Assembly (NCBI GenBank): GCA_036823295.1
Contig: DAISGD010000009.1
Coordinates: 1-64,000 of the forward strand
Source of the DNA: UBA4742 sp002403895
GTDB lineage: Bacteria; Actinomycetota; Acidimicrobiia; Acidimicrobiales; Acidimicrobilacustridaceae
Length of the DNA stretch: 64,000 bases
Direction of reading: 5' to 3'
This document shows positions 35,088 to 43,626 of this stretch, one piece after another. The translations under genes were made by a program, and so were the position numbers. Under the pieces are notes generated by a model that did no database searches, had not been told where the DNA came from, and worked only from the letters and a program-made list of their open reading frames with translations. Positions within the stretch are counted from its first letter, which is position 1. Each line of letters starts with the position of its first letter.

Positions 35088-35984
35088 TCAGGGGATGGTT
35101 TCGACGATGTCGTCGAAGGGGGCGAACAGAGCGGGCTTGTTGTGCTCCTCGCGGACGAGTATGCCGAGTCGACGGCTGCGGGCCAACAGCTCGCGTGCCT
35201 TGCGTCCGGGCCAGGGGCGCGGCAGCAGCTCCGGAGGAAGGAGAGGGTCGTTGCTGAAGCACTCCTGGAACTTGATGCCGATGACCAGCGATCCGGGAAG
35301 AAAGTCGGCTTCGGCCAGGCGTTCCTTGTTGCGCCGCATCCGGTCCAGTTGTTCGGGGACGCCTTCGTAGATGTCGACGAAGTTCTGATAGCGGGCCGCC
35401 ACCGCGTCGATGGGCCACAGCCGGGTGGCGACGGCGCGGGGGTCTCGTTCGCCACCCACTTCGAGGTCCTCGGTGGCGGCCAGGGTCACGTTCTCGACGA
35501 CGCCCAAGCGCTCCGCCTCGGCCACGATGTCCTTCTCCCAGCGGTGGGGAGAGACATACAGCCCGTTCTGGATGGCGGCGCCACCGAGGTCGAGCAGGTG
35601 ATCGCGGAATGCATCGCGAGCGGCCCGCCTGGCCTCGGGGATGGCGAAGGCCACCAGATGCCAGGTGCGATCCCAACCACGGCCGGCCGCGTCCTGGGCG
35701 TAGGCCAAACGCGTGCGCTCCATCGTCGAGCCCAGTGCTCGCATGCCCGCCTCCGTGGCCCGGTAGGTGGCCACGCGACCGTCGCCCTCACGGGTGAAGA
35801 GCCCTTCGCTCACCAACCGGCGCAGGCAAGAGCGGACCTGGTCCGTGGTCAGGCCACAAGCGTCGGCCACCGGATGCAGTTCGGTGGCGACGATGGTGCC
35901 GTCGTGGTGGGCCATGCCCAGGACCAACACTCGCGTCGGGATCTCGACGTCGGTAGTCGGCGGGGGTGCGGTCGTTTCGTCCAC
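35088..35984 (-). CDS. PaaX-family transcriptional regulator
   Basis: A 298-residue regulator: N-terminal winged helix (about 15-80, with GLTTDQVRSCLRRLVSEGLF) and a PaaX-type C-terminal domain (QNGLYVSPHRWEKDIV and the region rich in Arg around MRRNKERLAEADFLPGSLV). In other bacteria PaaX represses phenylacetate catabolism in response to phenylacetyl-CoA. No paa gene is nearby, so the ligand and targets here are unknown. The start is a GTG with no clear Shine-Dalgarno sequence. Confidence 0.8.
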   Translation of the reverse strand: MDETTAPPPTTDVEIPTRVLVLGMAHHDGTIVATELHPVADACGLTTDQVRSCLRRLVSEGLFTREGDGRVATYRATEAGMRALGSTMERTRLAYAQDAAGRGWDRTWHLVAFAIPEARRAARDAFRDHLLDLGGAAIQNGLYVSPHRWEKDIVAEAERLGVVENVTLAATEDLEVGGERDPRAVATRLWPIDAVAARYQNFVDIYEGVPEQLDRMRRNKERLAEADFLPGSLVIGIKFQECFSNDPLLPPELLPRPWPGRKARELLARSRRLGILVREEHNKPALFAPFDDIVETIP

Positions 35985-36049
35985 GATCGCTACTGTTCAC
36001 GACCGGCTGGGCCCGGTCAAGCGGGGCCCGACCCTTTTTGCTGCGTCGG

Positions 36050-36772
36050 CTACATCGAGTGGAGCCCGCACTCTGTCTTGTCGCGGCCGGCCCAGCGTCC
36101 CGAGCGCGGGTCGTTGGGATCGGTGGTGGGCACAGTGCACGGCATGCAGCCGATGGACAGGTAGCCCTGGTCGATGAGCGGGTTCACCGGGACGTCGTGG
36201 TCGGCGATGTAGCCCGCTACCTCCTCGTCGGACCACATGGCGATGGGGTTCACCTTGATGAGGCCCCGCAGGTCACGCGCCACCAGAGGTGCCTTGACCC
36301 GGTTGTCGGCCTCGCCGCGGCGCAGGCCACTCATCCACGCCGACTTGCCCAGCAAGCCCCGGTCGAGCTGGCCCACCTTCACCGCCGAGCAGCAGTTCTC
36401 GGGGTCGACCTTCCACAACTCTTCGTCCTGGCGGGCGACGGTCATGATCTTCATGTTGAGCCCATAGCGACGCCGCACCTCCTCGACCGTTTCGAGCGTC
36501 TCGGGGAAGTGGTAGCCGGTGTCGATGAACACGACCTCGATGGCGGGGTAGACCTGCACGGCGAGGTCGATGAGCACGGCGTCGGTCATCGAGGCGGTCA
36601 AGGCCAGATGGGGCGCGAAGTTGTCGACCGCCCACTGGACCACCTTGGAGGCCGGCAGGCGCTCGAACTCGACGCTCAGGTCGGCCAGCTCGGCATTGGT
36701 GAAGTCTTCGGGGGACTTGGGCTGGCTGTCGAAGCCGTCACCACCCACCCCGGTGAACACCGTGTTCGTCAT
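36050..36772 (-). CDS. cysH: Assimilatory adenylylsulfate (APS) reductase
   Basis: Reduces activated sulfate to sulfite. The 240-residue PP-loop protein carries the paired cysteines CCSAVK and CMPC plus the C-terminal catalytic ECGLH. The CC...CxxC pattern binds a [4Fe-4S] cluster and marks the APS-specific type over the cluster-free PAPS type. ATG 36772 overlaps the sir stop as ATGA, so CysH is made from the sir message and hands sulfite to its upstream neighbour's product. No sulfate adenylyltransferase is in the window. Confidence 0.92.
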   Translation of the reverse strand: MTNTVFTGVGGDGFDSQPKSPEDFTNAELADLSVEFERLPASKVVQWAVDNFAPHLALTASMTDAVLIDLAVQVYPAIEVVFIDTGYHFPETLETVEEVRRRYGLNMKIMTVARQDEELWKVDPENCCSAVKVGQLDRGLLGKSAWMSGLRRGEADNRVKAPLVARDLRGLIKVNPIAMWSDEEVAGYIADHDVPVNPLIDQGYLSIGCMPCTVPTTDPNDPRSGRWAGRDKTECGLHSM

Positions 36773-38538
36773 GTGGCGCACTCCGAATCACCGATCTCGG
36801 CTACGTAGGGCCCGGTCTCACCGAAGTCGACGTAGAACTCAGGTGCTTCGTCAGGGGTGGGGAAGAAGTCGAGATCGCGCAGCGTGTCGGCGATGGTCTT
36901 GACGCCGCCGGCGCGCTCGATCCAGCCCCGAAAGTCTTCACCGGCCTGGCGTTGTTCGGAGAACTGCCGTACCACCCGCACCGTCGCCTCAGGGGCGTTG
37001 CGGGCCGGGAGTCGCAGGGCCTTCTGACCGAACTCCATCTTCTCCTGGCCGACGTAACCGCCGAGCAGCATTTGGTACCCGGGGGCAGATTGGCCGTTAG
37101 CCCGTCGCTCGGCGCCGAAGAAGCCGATGTCGACGGCATGGTGCTGGCCGCAGGAGTTGGTGCAGCCCGAGATGTTGGTCCGCACGCCACCCACCTCGGC
37201 CAGCCCGGCCTCTTCGAGAGCGGTGCCGATGGCGTCGGCCAGGCCCCGGGATTGAGTCACCGCCAGGTTGCAGGTGTCGGCGCCGGGGCAGGCGACGACG
37301 TCGCGAGCGAGCTCAGCGCCGGGCTCGGCCATGGCGATGGCTTCGAGCCGGGCGTACAGCGTCGGCAGCTGGGCCTCGGTGAGCCCCCGGAAGGCGATGT
37401 TCTGGCGGTTGGTGAGCCGCACCTCGAGCCCGAGCTCGCGGGTGATGGAGGCCAAGGCCCGGAACTGGTCGGTCGTGATGTCACCCAGCCGGGCGTAGGC
37501 CATGGCCGACACGGTGCCCTTGGCCACGCCGCGCACGACGTTGGCGTCGACCCACCGCTCGTAGGGCTTGGTGCCCCGCAGGGCGACGGGCGTGCCCTGA
37601 CCGATGGGGGTGGGGGTGACACCGGAGGCGAGCCCGGCGGGGGCGTCGCCCAGCTTCTGGACGATCTCGGGGATGCCACCAGGCCAACTCGAGCTGGCCA
37701 GCAGGAACTTGCGGGTGCTCAGCACCCGGCGGCGAACCTCATCGATGCCCAGTTCGTCGACGACCCACTTGAGCCGGGCGCGGAGCTTGTTGTCCCGATT
37801 GCCGGTCTGCTCGAACACCCGCAGCACCGACTCGATGGTCGGGAGGAGGTCCTCCTTGGCGGTGAACTCCTCCAGGATGAGGGCCGGGTGAGGGTTGGCA
37901 CCGAGGCCACCGGCGATGAACACCCGGAAGCCCTGCTCGAGTGTTCCGTCGTCGAGCGTGCGCACGGCCGCCACGACACCGACGTCGTTGAACATGGCCT
38001 GGCCGCAGTCGGTCTCGCAGCCGGAGAAGTTGATCTTGAATTTCCGGGGCAGCCGCTGGGCGAACGGGTGGCGCAAGAAATGCTGGAAGGCGGCCTCGGC
38101 CCAGGGGCTGACATCGAAGGCCTCGAAGGGGCAGGCGCCGGCCAGGTGGCAGGCCATCACGTTGCGGACGGTGTCGCCGCAGGCCTCACGCGTGGTCATC
38201 CCGACCGACGCCAACAGCCGCATGACCTCGGGGATGCGCTCGAGGTCGATGAAATGGAACTGGATGTTCTGGCGGGTGGTGATGTGACCCCAGCCCCGCG
38301 AGAACGTCTCGCTGATGTGGGCCATCATGTCGAGCTGCTCGGCGGTGATCGACCCATAGGGCGCCTTGATGCGCACCATCTGGCTGTGGCCGCCCTGGCG
38401 CTGGCCGTAGATGCCGTTGTTCAGCCGGAAAACGCGGAACACGTCCTCGGCGAGCTCGCCCGATAGGTAGCGCGCCAGCTGCTCCTCGAACTTGGCGATG
38501 TCGGTGGCGGCCTCGACGTCGATCTCTCGTTGCAGCAT
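36769..38538 (-). CDS. sir: Ferredoxin-dependent sulfite/nitrite reductase (assimilatory)
   Basis: Six-electron reduction of sulfite to sulfide with siroheme and a [4Fe-4S] cluster. The 589-residue protein has the two-fold NIR_SIR layout and the cluster/siroheme cysteines CPGADTC and CTNSC, plus the RQGGHSQMVRIKAPYG and HITTRQNIQFHF repeats. Coupling to cysH points to sulfite as substrate. ATG 38538 is preferred over a longer frame starting at 38643, which would read through the operator and promoter-like elements upstream. Confidence 0.92.
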   Translation of the reverse strand: MLQREIDVEAATDIAKFEEQLARYLSGELAEDVFRVFRLNNGIYGQRQGGHSQMVRIKAPYGSITAEQLDMMAHISETFSRGWGHITTRQNIQFHFIDLERIPEVMRLLASVGMTTREACGDTVRNVMACHLAGACPFEAFDVSPWAEAAFQHFLRHPFAQRLPRKFKINFSGCETDCGQAMFNDVGVVAAVRTLDDGTLEQGFRVFIAGGLGANPHPALILEEFTAKEDLLPTIESVLRVFEQTGNRDNKLRARLKWVVDELGIDEVRRRVLSTRKFLLASSSWPGGIPEIVQKLGDAPAGLASGVTPTPIGQGTPVALRGTKPYERWVDANVVRGVAKGTVSAMAYARLGDITTDQFRALASITRELGLEVRLTNRQNIAFRGLTEAQLPTLYARLEAIAMAEPGAELARDVVACPGADTCNLAVTQSRGLADAIGTALEEAGLAEVGGVRTNISGCTNSCGQHHAVDIGFFGAERRANGQSAPGYQMLLGGYVGQEKMEFGQKALRLPARNAPEATVRVVRQFSEQRQAGEDFRGWIERAGGVKTIADTLRDLDFFPTPDEAPEFYVDFGETGPYVAEIGDSECAT

Positions 38539-38582
38539 CACGGCCTCATGGGGGAGATGGGCACGATCGGAATCGGAGGTCA

Positions 38583-38607
38583 ATAACCGACTAATCCGAT
38601 CAGGTAT
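38583..38607 (-). promoter_or_regulatory. Putative Rrf2/IscR-type operator of sir-cysH
   Basis: A 25-bp imperfect dyad with half-sites ATAACCGACTA and TGATTAGGCTA-like symmetry; on the plus strand it reads ATAACCGACTAAT then CCGATCAGGTAT. By eye 21 of 25 positions fit the IscR type 1 pattern as I remember it (ATASYYGACTR, three weak bases, YAGTCRRSTAT). It lies just downstream of a promoter-like element and 45 nt before the sir start. Confidence 0.5.
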
Positions 38608-38613
38608 TCCCCC

Positions 38614-38643
38614 TTTGTAGCAAAAGCTGAGCAAATCCATCAA
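38614..38643 (-). promoter_or_regulatory. Putative sir-cysH promoter
   Basis: On the minus strand TTGATG (38638-38643), an 18-nt spacer and TACAAA (38614-38619) lie in an A+T-rich stretch. A transcript would start just before the 25-bp dyad, so a protein bound there could block elongation or initiation. Confidence 0.45.
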
Positions 38644-38682
38644 GAATTCATTTGCGTGCCATGTGGCACATCAACGTGGGGC

Positions 38683-40026
38683 TCAGCCGCGAAGGAAATC
38701 AGCGACGCGGAATGCTAGGTCGAGGGACTGGCGGGCGTTCAGGCGGGGGTCGCACATCGTCTCGTAGCGGGTATCGAGATCGGCATCGAGGATCTCCTCG
38801 GCCCCGCCGAGGCACTCGGTGACGTCGTCGCCGGTCAACTCCACGTGAACGCCGCCCGGCCAGGTCCCGGCCGCCTCGTGCGCTCTGAAGAACCCGCCGA
38901 TCTCAGCCAGGACCGCATCGAAGTGGCGGGTCTTGCGCCCACTGGGGGCGGTGAACGTGTTGCCGTGCATGGGGTCACAGGCCCACACCACCGGGTGGCC
39001 GGCGTCTCGCACGGCCCCGAGTAACGGCGGCAGTGCTTCGTCGATCGTGTCTGCGCCCATGCGTGAGATCAGGGTCAGCCGTCCCGGGACCCGTTCGGGG
39101 TTGAGGGCCTCGCACAGCGCGAGAGCCTCGTCAGGGGTCACCGTCGGGCCCACCTTGCAGCCGATGGGGTTGCCGACCCCGGACAAGAAGGCCACGTGGG
39201 CGCCCTCGAGCTGGTGGGTGCGCTCACCGATCCACAGCATGTGGGCCGAGCAGTCGTACCAGTCACCGGTGAGGGAGTCCTTGCGGGTGAGCGCTTCTTC
39301 GTAGCCGAGGATGAGGGCTTCGTGGCTCGTCCAGAAATCGACGTTCTGTAGGCGGGCCTCGGCCTGGATGTCCACGCCGCACGCCTTCATGAACCGCAGC
39401 GCGCGGTCGATCTCGTCAGCCATGCGCTCGTAGGTGCGGCCCTCGTTGGAGCTGGCCACGAACTCCTGGTTCCATGCGTGGACTCGGCTCAGATCGCCGA
39501 AGCCGCCGTTGGTGAACGCTCGCAGAAGGTTGAGGGTGGCCGCCGACTGCTGGTAGGCGGTGAGCATCCGCTCCGGGTCCGGGCGGCGGGCCGCCTCCTC
39601 GAAGGCGAGGTCGTTGACGATGTGGCCCCGGAACGCGGGAAGCTCGACGCCGTCGATCGTCTCGGTCGGCGAGGAACGGGGCTTGCCGAACTGACCAGCG
39701 ATCCGGCCTACCTTCACCACGGGGACGCCGGAGGAGTACATGAGGACGACGGCCATCTGCAGGATCAGCTTGAGCTTGTCGCGGATCGTGTCGGCGGAGA
39801 ACGCGTCGAAGGACTCCGCGCAGTCGCCGGCTTGTAGCAGGAACGCCTCGCCGTTGGCCACCTGGGCCAGCCGCTGGGTGAGGTTGCGGGCTTCGCCGGC
39901 AAAGACCAGCGGCGGCATGGTGGCCATCGACTTCACGACGCGGTCGAACTCCGCCGGCTCAGGCCAGTCGGGTTGCTGGAGCGCCGGTCGGGCACGCCAG
40001 GCGTCAGGAGTCCACGGGGCATCCAC
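38683..40026 (-). CDS. aroG: Class II 3-deoxy-7-phosphoheptulonate (DAHP) synthase
   Basis: First step of the shikimate pathway, condensing phosphoenolpyruvate and erythrose 4-phosphate. The 447-residue class II (plant/mycobacterial type) enzyme shows GEAFLLQAGDCAESF, the KPRSSPTE segment, HQLEGAHVAFLSGVGNPIG and CDPMHGNTF. GTG 40026 is the start; no Shine-Dalgarno sequence or TANNNT box stands out. It lies between the sulfur genes and the sigma factor on the same strand. Confidence 0.94.
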   Translation of the reverse strand: MDAPWTPDAWRARPALQQPDWPEPAEFDRVVKSMATMPPLVFAGEARNLTQRLAQVANGEAFLLQAGDCAESFDAFSADTIRDKLKLILQMAVVLMYSSGVPVVKVGRIAGQFGKPRSSPTETIDGVELPAFRGHIVNDLAFEEAARRPDPERMLTAYQQSAATLNLLRAFTNGGFGDLSRVHAWNQEFVASSNEGRTYERMADEIDRALRFMKACGVDIQAEARLQNVDFWTSHEALILGYEEALTRKDSLTGDWYDCSAHMLWIGERTHQLEGAHVAFLSGVGNPIGCKVGPTVTPDEALALCEALNPERVPGRLTLISRMGADTIDEALPPLLGAVRDAGHPVVWACDPMHGNTFTAPSGRKTRHFDAVLAEIGGFFRAHEAAGTWPGGVHVELTGDDVTECLGGAEEILDADLDTRYETMCDPRLNARQSLDLAFRVADFLRG

Positions 40027-40121
40027 GGGTCACCACGTTTGCCGGTCTGCCGAGGAGGCGCAAAGCCATTCCCCGGCACGGAGCCGGACGGGGGGATGAG
40101 TGAAGCTGGTGGTCGATGGAA

Positions 40122-40952
40122 TCAGGCGGCGTCGATGCGGTCGGCGGCCTGGTCGCGGACCGCGCTCACGGCCCGCTTAACGAGGCGCCGGGCGGCCTCC
40201 GCCGTCACGCCGAGCTCCTCGCCGACCTCGCGATAGCTGCGCTTGCGACCGTCGTGGAGGCCGAAGCGCTGTTCCACGGCGTATTTGGCCCGAGAGTCGA
40301 GCACCGACAGCAGGTCGGTCACCATCTCTTCCTCGGCACGCGCCATGACCAGGGCCTCGGGCCCCGGCTTGGCATCGGGCAGCAGGTCGATCAACTCGTT
40401 GCTGTCGTCGTCGCCGATGGTGCGGTCGAGGGAGGTGGGGGTGGTGAGGCGGTGCAGGCGGGCGTGCTCGTCGTCGAGCTCGTCACCGTCACCCGATACC
40501 TGGCGGAGCGCGGCGCGCAGGCTGGCCGAGCGGTCGCCCGGCAGGCGGACCAGCGACGCCTTCTGGTCGAGGGCCCGACCGATGGCCTGGCGGATCCAGA
40601 AGGTGGCGTAGGTCGAGAACTTGAAGCCCTTCCGCCAGTCGAACTTGTCGACTGCATGCTCGAGTCCGAGGTTGCCTTCCTGGATGAGGTCCAGGAGCTC
40701 CATGCCGGGCGGGAGCGGATAGCGGCGAGCCACGCTCACCACGAGCCGGAGGTTGGCCCGGATGAAACGGTCCTTCGCTTCCGCAGCCTTGCGGACCTCT
40801 CGTTGCAATTCGCGGCCGCGCTCGCCCGCTTCGATGCGAGCAGCGGCGTCCCGGCCCTTTTCGATGATCTGGGAGAGCTCACGCTCTTCCTGGGCGGTCA
40901 GAAGGGGGACGAGACCGATTTCGTTGAGGTATTGACCAACCGAGTCGCTCAT
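40122..40952 (-). CDS. Sigma-70 family RNA polymerase sigma factor (RpoD-like, group 2/3)
   Basis: A 276-residue sigma factor. Region 1.2 is DSVGQYLNEIGLVPLLTAQEE; region 2 contains LRLVVSVARRYPLPPGMELL and DLIQEGNLGLEHAVDKFDW, with the -10-recognition helix FSTYATFWIRQAIGRAL; region 4 ends in a helix-turn-helix (REVGEELGVTAEAARRLVKR). It lacks the long region 1.1 of a housekeeping factor, so it is probably an alternative RpoD-like sigma. GGAG lies about 10 nt before the ATG. The gap of about 280 nt to nadD shows only the nadD promoter-like box. Confidence 0.88.
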   Translation of the reverse strand: MSDSVGQYLNEIGLVPLLTAQEERELSQIIEKGRDAAARIEAGERGRELQREVRKAAEAKDRFIRANLRLVVSVARRYPLPPGMELLDLIQEGNLGLEHAVDKFDWRKGFKFSTYATFWIRQAIGRALDQKASLVRLPGDRSASLRAALRQVSGDGDELDDEHARLHRLTTPTSLDRTIGDDDSNELIDLLPDAKPGPEALVMARAEEEMVTDLLSVLDSRAKYAVEQRFGLHDGRKRSYREVGEELGVTAEAARRLVKRAVSAVRDQAADRIDAA

Positions 40953-41224
40953 ATCTTGTCTGCTCCAGCAGAGCCACGGGGAGGGGATCCCGTGTCTCCT
41001 TATCGAGGGGTTTGTATCTCGTGTTCCGAGATGGCCTGGCCGAGGGGCGGCACAGGAATGACATTGGGGTAACCCCGCTGGGGGGTCCGACGATTCCGAG
41101 AATGTGGGTGACTTCGGTCACTCGGGGTTGTGGTCTTGGGTCCGGGCTGGTTAAAGGGGCGCCATTCGGGGGTCCGTGACCGTCGGTGGCGGTGGCCGCG
41201 CCCTGGCGGCTGGCCGCCGCCTCC

Positions 41225-41230
41225 TACACT
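41225..41230 (+). promoter_or_regulatory. Putative leaderless -10 box of nadD
   Basis: TACACT followed by 6 nt and GTG 41237; no Shine-Dalgarno sequence. It decides the nadD start, since a longer frame from 41186 would run through the box. Confidence 0.45.
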
Positions 41231-41236
41231 CTGACA

Positions 41237-41839
41237 GTGACTTCCGGTTCAGGTGAGCGCCTGGGCATCTTCGGCGGCACGTTCGACCCTCCCCATGTCG
41301 GCCACCTGGTGGCCGCGGTCAACGTCCGGTACGCCCTGGGGCTGAACCGCGTCCTGTTGACGGTGGCCCACCAGCCGTGGCAAAAGGTCGGCACCCGCCC
41401 ACTCAGTCCGGCGGAGGACCGCTTGGCCATGGTGCAGGCGGCGGTCGAGGGCATGGAAGGGCTGCAAGCCAGCGACCTCGAACTGCGCCGCGGCGGCGAT
41501 TCGTTCACCGCCGATACCGTCCACCAGTTGCTCGACGAGGATCCCACCCGGGAGCTGTTCGTCATCGTGGGGCAGGACGCGGCGGCGGGGATGCCGGCCT
41601 GGGAGCGGGTGGACGAGATCCGGTCCCTGGCCAGCCTGGTGGTGGTCGAGCGCCCGGGCGTGACCGGATCGCTGCCCAACGGGTGGCACTTCGACCGGGT
41701 CGAGGTGCCTCGCCTCGAGGTGTCCAGCACCGACCTGCGCGCCCGGGTGGCCGATGGCCGCCCCCTCGACTACCTGCTGCCGAGGCGGGCAATTTCCTGT
41801 CTTCGGGAGCGCCGGCTCTATCGTGAAGGATCCCTATGA
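41237..41839 (+). CDS. nadD: Nicotinate-nucleotide adenylyltransferase
   Basis: Adenylates nicotinic acid mononucleotide in NAD synthesis. The 200-residue nucleotidyltransferase has GIFGGTFDPPHVGHL within the first 25 residues, the family's PxHxGH-type motif, and the C-terminal SSTDLRARV in place of the common ISST.IR motif. The start at GTG 41237 places the GGTFDPPH motif as early as expected. It overlaps the following gene. Confidence 0.93.
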   Translation: MTSGSGERLGIFGGTFDPPHVGHLVAAVNVRYALGLNRVLLTVAHQPWQKVGTRPLSPAEDRLAMVQAAVEGMEGLQASDLELRRGGDSFTADTVHQLLDEDPTRELFVIVGQDAAAGMPAWERVDEIRSLASLVVVERPGVTGSLPNGWHFDRVEVPRLEVSSTDLRARVADGRPLDYLLPRRAISCLRERRLYREGSL

Positions 41840-43229
41840 GCGCGTACCTGACCGTTTCGCCGAACGTCGGGAGTCCCGCGCCCTCGTGACCGCTCCCACT
41901 GATCACGCATCGTCCAGCGAGACGAAGGACAGCGCCCCGTCGCGCCCCGCTGCCGGCACCCGGGCCGCCGAGGCGAAGGCGGCTCCCGCGGCGGTCCCCC
42001 TCGAGTTGCCCGAGATCCCCAAACGCTCGAGCCGGGGCACCTCTGCTTGGTGGCACTGGGGCTATCCGACCGCCCTGGTAGCCCTGGTGGTGTTGGTGCC
42101 GGTCCTCATCTACGTCGGACTGCACGTGGTGCTGGCCAGCAACCACGGCCGGCTCATCGTCAGTACGACCGACCCGGCCCGGCCCGGCTGGGAGGCGGCG
42201 GTCGAGCCTACGCCCACGGCGCTGGTGGCCACGCTCAGCGACACCGGTGACCTGTCGAGCGTCAGCCTGCTCGCGCTCACCAACAACGAGCACAGCAGCA
42301 TGGTGTTCATCCCGGCCGACACCCAGGTGGCGACGGACAAGGGCAAGCAGACGCTGGTCGCCGCGTACAAGACCCGAGGCCCAGCCGGACTCAAAGCGGC
42401 AGTGGAAGGGATCCTCGGAGCGGATGTGGGCGACGTCACCGTCGCCGACGTGACCGACTGGGAACGGCTGGTCTCCCCGGTGGGCACCCTGACGGTCGCC
42501 AACCCCGACAACGTCACGGTGAACGGCACCCGGCTGTTCAGCCGGGGCTCGATCGACATCACGCCGGCTCAGGCCGGCGTCTTCCTCCGCTCGCGCAACT
42601 GGGCCGAGGACGATACCAACCGGCTCCTGCGCCAGGAGGCGTTCTGGCGAGCCTGGTTGGCCAAGATCGCGGCGAAGGGCACGGCTGATGCCGTGCCGGG
42701 GGAGACCGACGCCGGAATCGGCCGGTTCATCCGCACGCTGGCGGCCACTCAGGTCGACTTCCACGTCCTGCCGGTCAAGGTGCAAGCGCTGGCCGACGCC
42801 TACGCCGGGGTCTTCCTCCCCATCGCCAAGGATGTGACCCCACTGGTCGCCCAGACGGTGCCCTTCCCGACGGCATCGCCCGCTGGTAGCCGCCCGTTGG
42901 TGCGCATCCTCGACGGCACCGGCCAACTCGATCATGGCGTCGGGGTGGCCCGCTCGCTGGCGGCCGCCGGCGCCCAGATCGACGGTATCGGCAACGCTTC
43001 CACGTTCTCGGTCCCCACCACCCAGATCATCATCACCGGCTCGGAACGTCGCGCCCAGGCCGACAGCCTGCGCAAGACGCTCGGCTTCGGCGACGTGATC
43101 GAACGGCCCGGCGACGCCTTCTCCTCGGACTCGGTCGATATCACCGTGATCCTCGGCGCCGACGCGCTCGGTCAGCCGGTGACGACCGGCTCGGTGTCGG
43201 GCTCAACGACAGGCGACACCGGTGGCTGA
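41823..43229 (+). CDS. Membrane protein with degenerate LCP-like domain and LytR C-terminal domain
   Basis: A 468-residue protein: disordered N terminus, one membrane helix (about residues 78-102, ALVALVVLVPVLIYVGLHVV), an extracytoplasmic domain resembling the LytR-CpsA-Psr fold (SLLALTNNEHSSMVFIPADT, then a helical repeat) and a LytR_C domain (VRILDGTGQLDHGVGVARSL to the end). The Arg/Asp residues that bind pyrophosphate in active LCP phosphotransferases are hard to find, so it may not transfer glycopolymers. GTG 41823 is one possible start; GTG 41887 is another. nadD and rsfS flank it, a common actinobacterial arrangement. Confidence 0.7.
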   Translation: MKDPYERVPDRFAERRESRALVTAPTDHASSSETKDSAPSRPAAGTRAAEAKAAPAAVPLELPEIPKRSSRGTSAWWHWGYPTALVALVVLVPVLIYVGLHVVLASNHGRLIVSTTDPARPGWEAAVEPTPTALVATLSDTGDLSSVSLLALTNNEHSSMVFIPADTQVATDKGKQTLVAAYKTRGPAGLKAAVEGILGADVGDVTVADVTDWERLVSPVGTLTVANPDNVTVNGTRLFSRGSIDITPAQAGVFLRSRNWAEDDTNRLLRQEAFWRAWLAKIAAKGTADAVPGETDAGIGRFIRTLAATQVDFHVLPVKVQALADAYAGVFLPIAKDVTPLVAQTVPFPTASPAGSRPLVRILDGTGQLDHGVGVARSLAAAGAQIDGIGNASTFSVPTTQIIITGSERRAQADSLRKTLGFGDVIERPGDAFSSDSVDITVILGADALGQPVTTGSVSGSTTGDTGG

Positions 43230-43626
43230 GCGCAAGCAGATCGACGCCACGACCCTGCTCGGCTGGGTGATGGCTGCGGCCCGGGCCGCGGCGGCTAAGA
43301 CAGACGAGGAGACCCTGATCCTGGAAGTCGGTGAGGTGCTGGCCATCACCGGGTATTTCGTCATCACCGGCGGCCGTAACGCCCGCCAGGTCAAATCAGT
43401 GGCCGAAGAAATAGAGGCTGCGGTGGTTGCGGCCGGGGGACCGAAGCCGCTACGGATCGAGGGGTTCGACTCCCTGCGCTGGGTGCTGCTCGACTACGGC
43501 GACTTCGTGGTGCACGTGCTGCTCGACGAGGCCCGCGCCTACTACGAACTCGAGCGGCTGTGGTCCGACGTCCCCCTCATCGACTGGCGGGAACCGGTCG
43601 ACAACCAGCCGGCCGCGTCCTCCTGA
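43222..43626 (+). CDS. rsfS: Ribosomal silencing factor RsfS
   Basis: Binds L14 and blocks joining of ribosomal subunits in stationary phase or starvation. The 134 residues include ITGYFVITGGRNARQVKSVA and the diagnostic DYGDFVVHVLLDEARAYYEL. GTG 43222 overlaps the previous stop. The 217 nt between it and the convergent coiled-coil gene hold nothing I can support. Confidence 0.93.
   Translation: MAERKQIDATTLLGWVMAAARAAAAKTDEETLILEVGEVLAITGYFVITGGRNARQVKSVAEEIEAAVVAAGGPKPLRIEGFDSLRWVLLDYGDFVVHVLLDEARAYYELERLWSDVPLIDWREPVDNQPAASS

Noticed and set aside
38539..38643. 35-residue N-terminal extension of sulfite reductase
   Set aside because: It would translate through the promoter-like element and the Rrf2-type dyad, and has no family resemblance.
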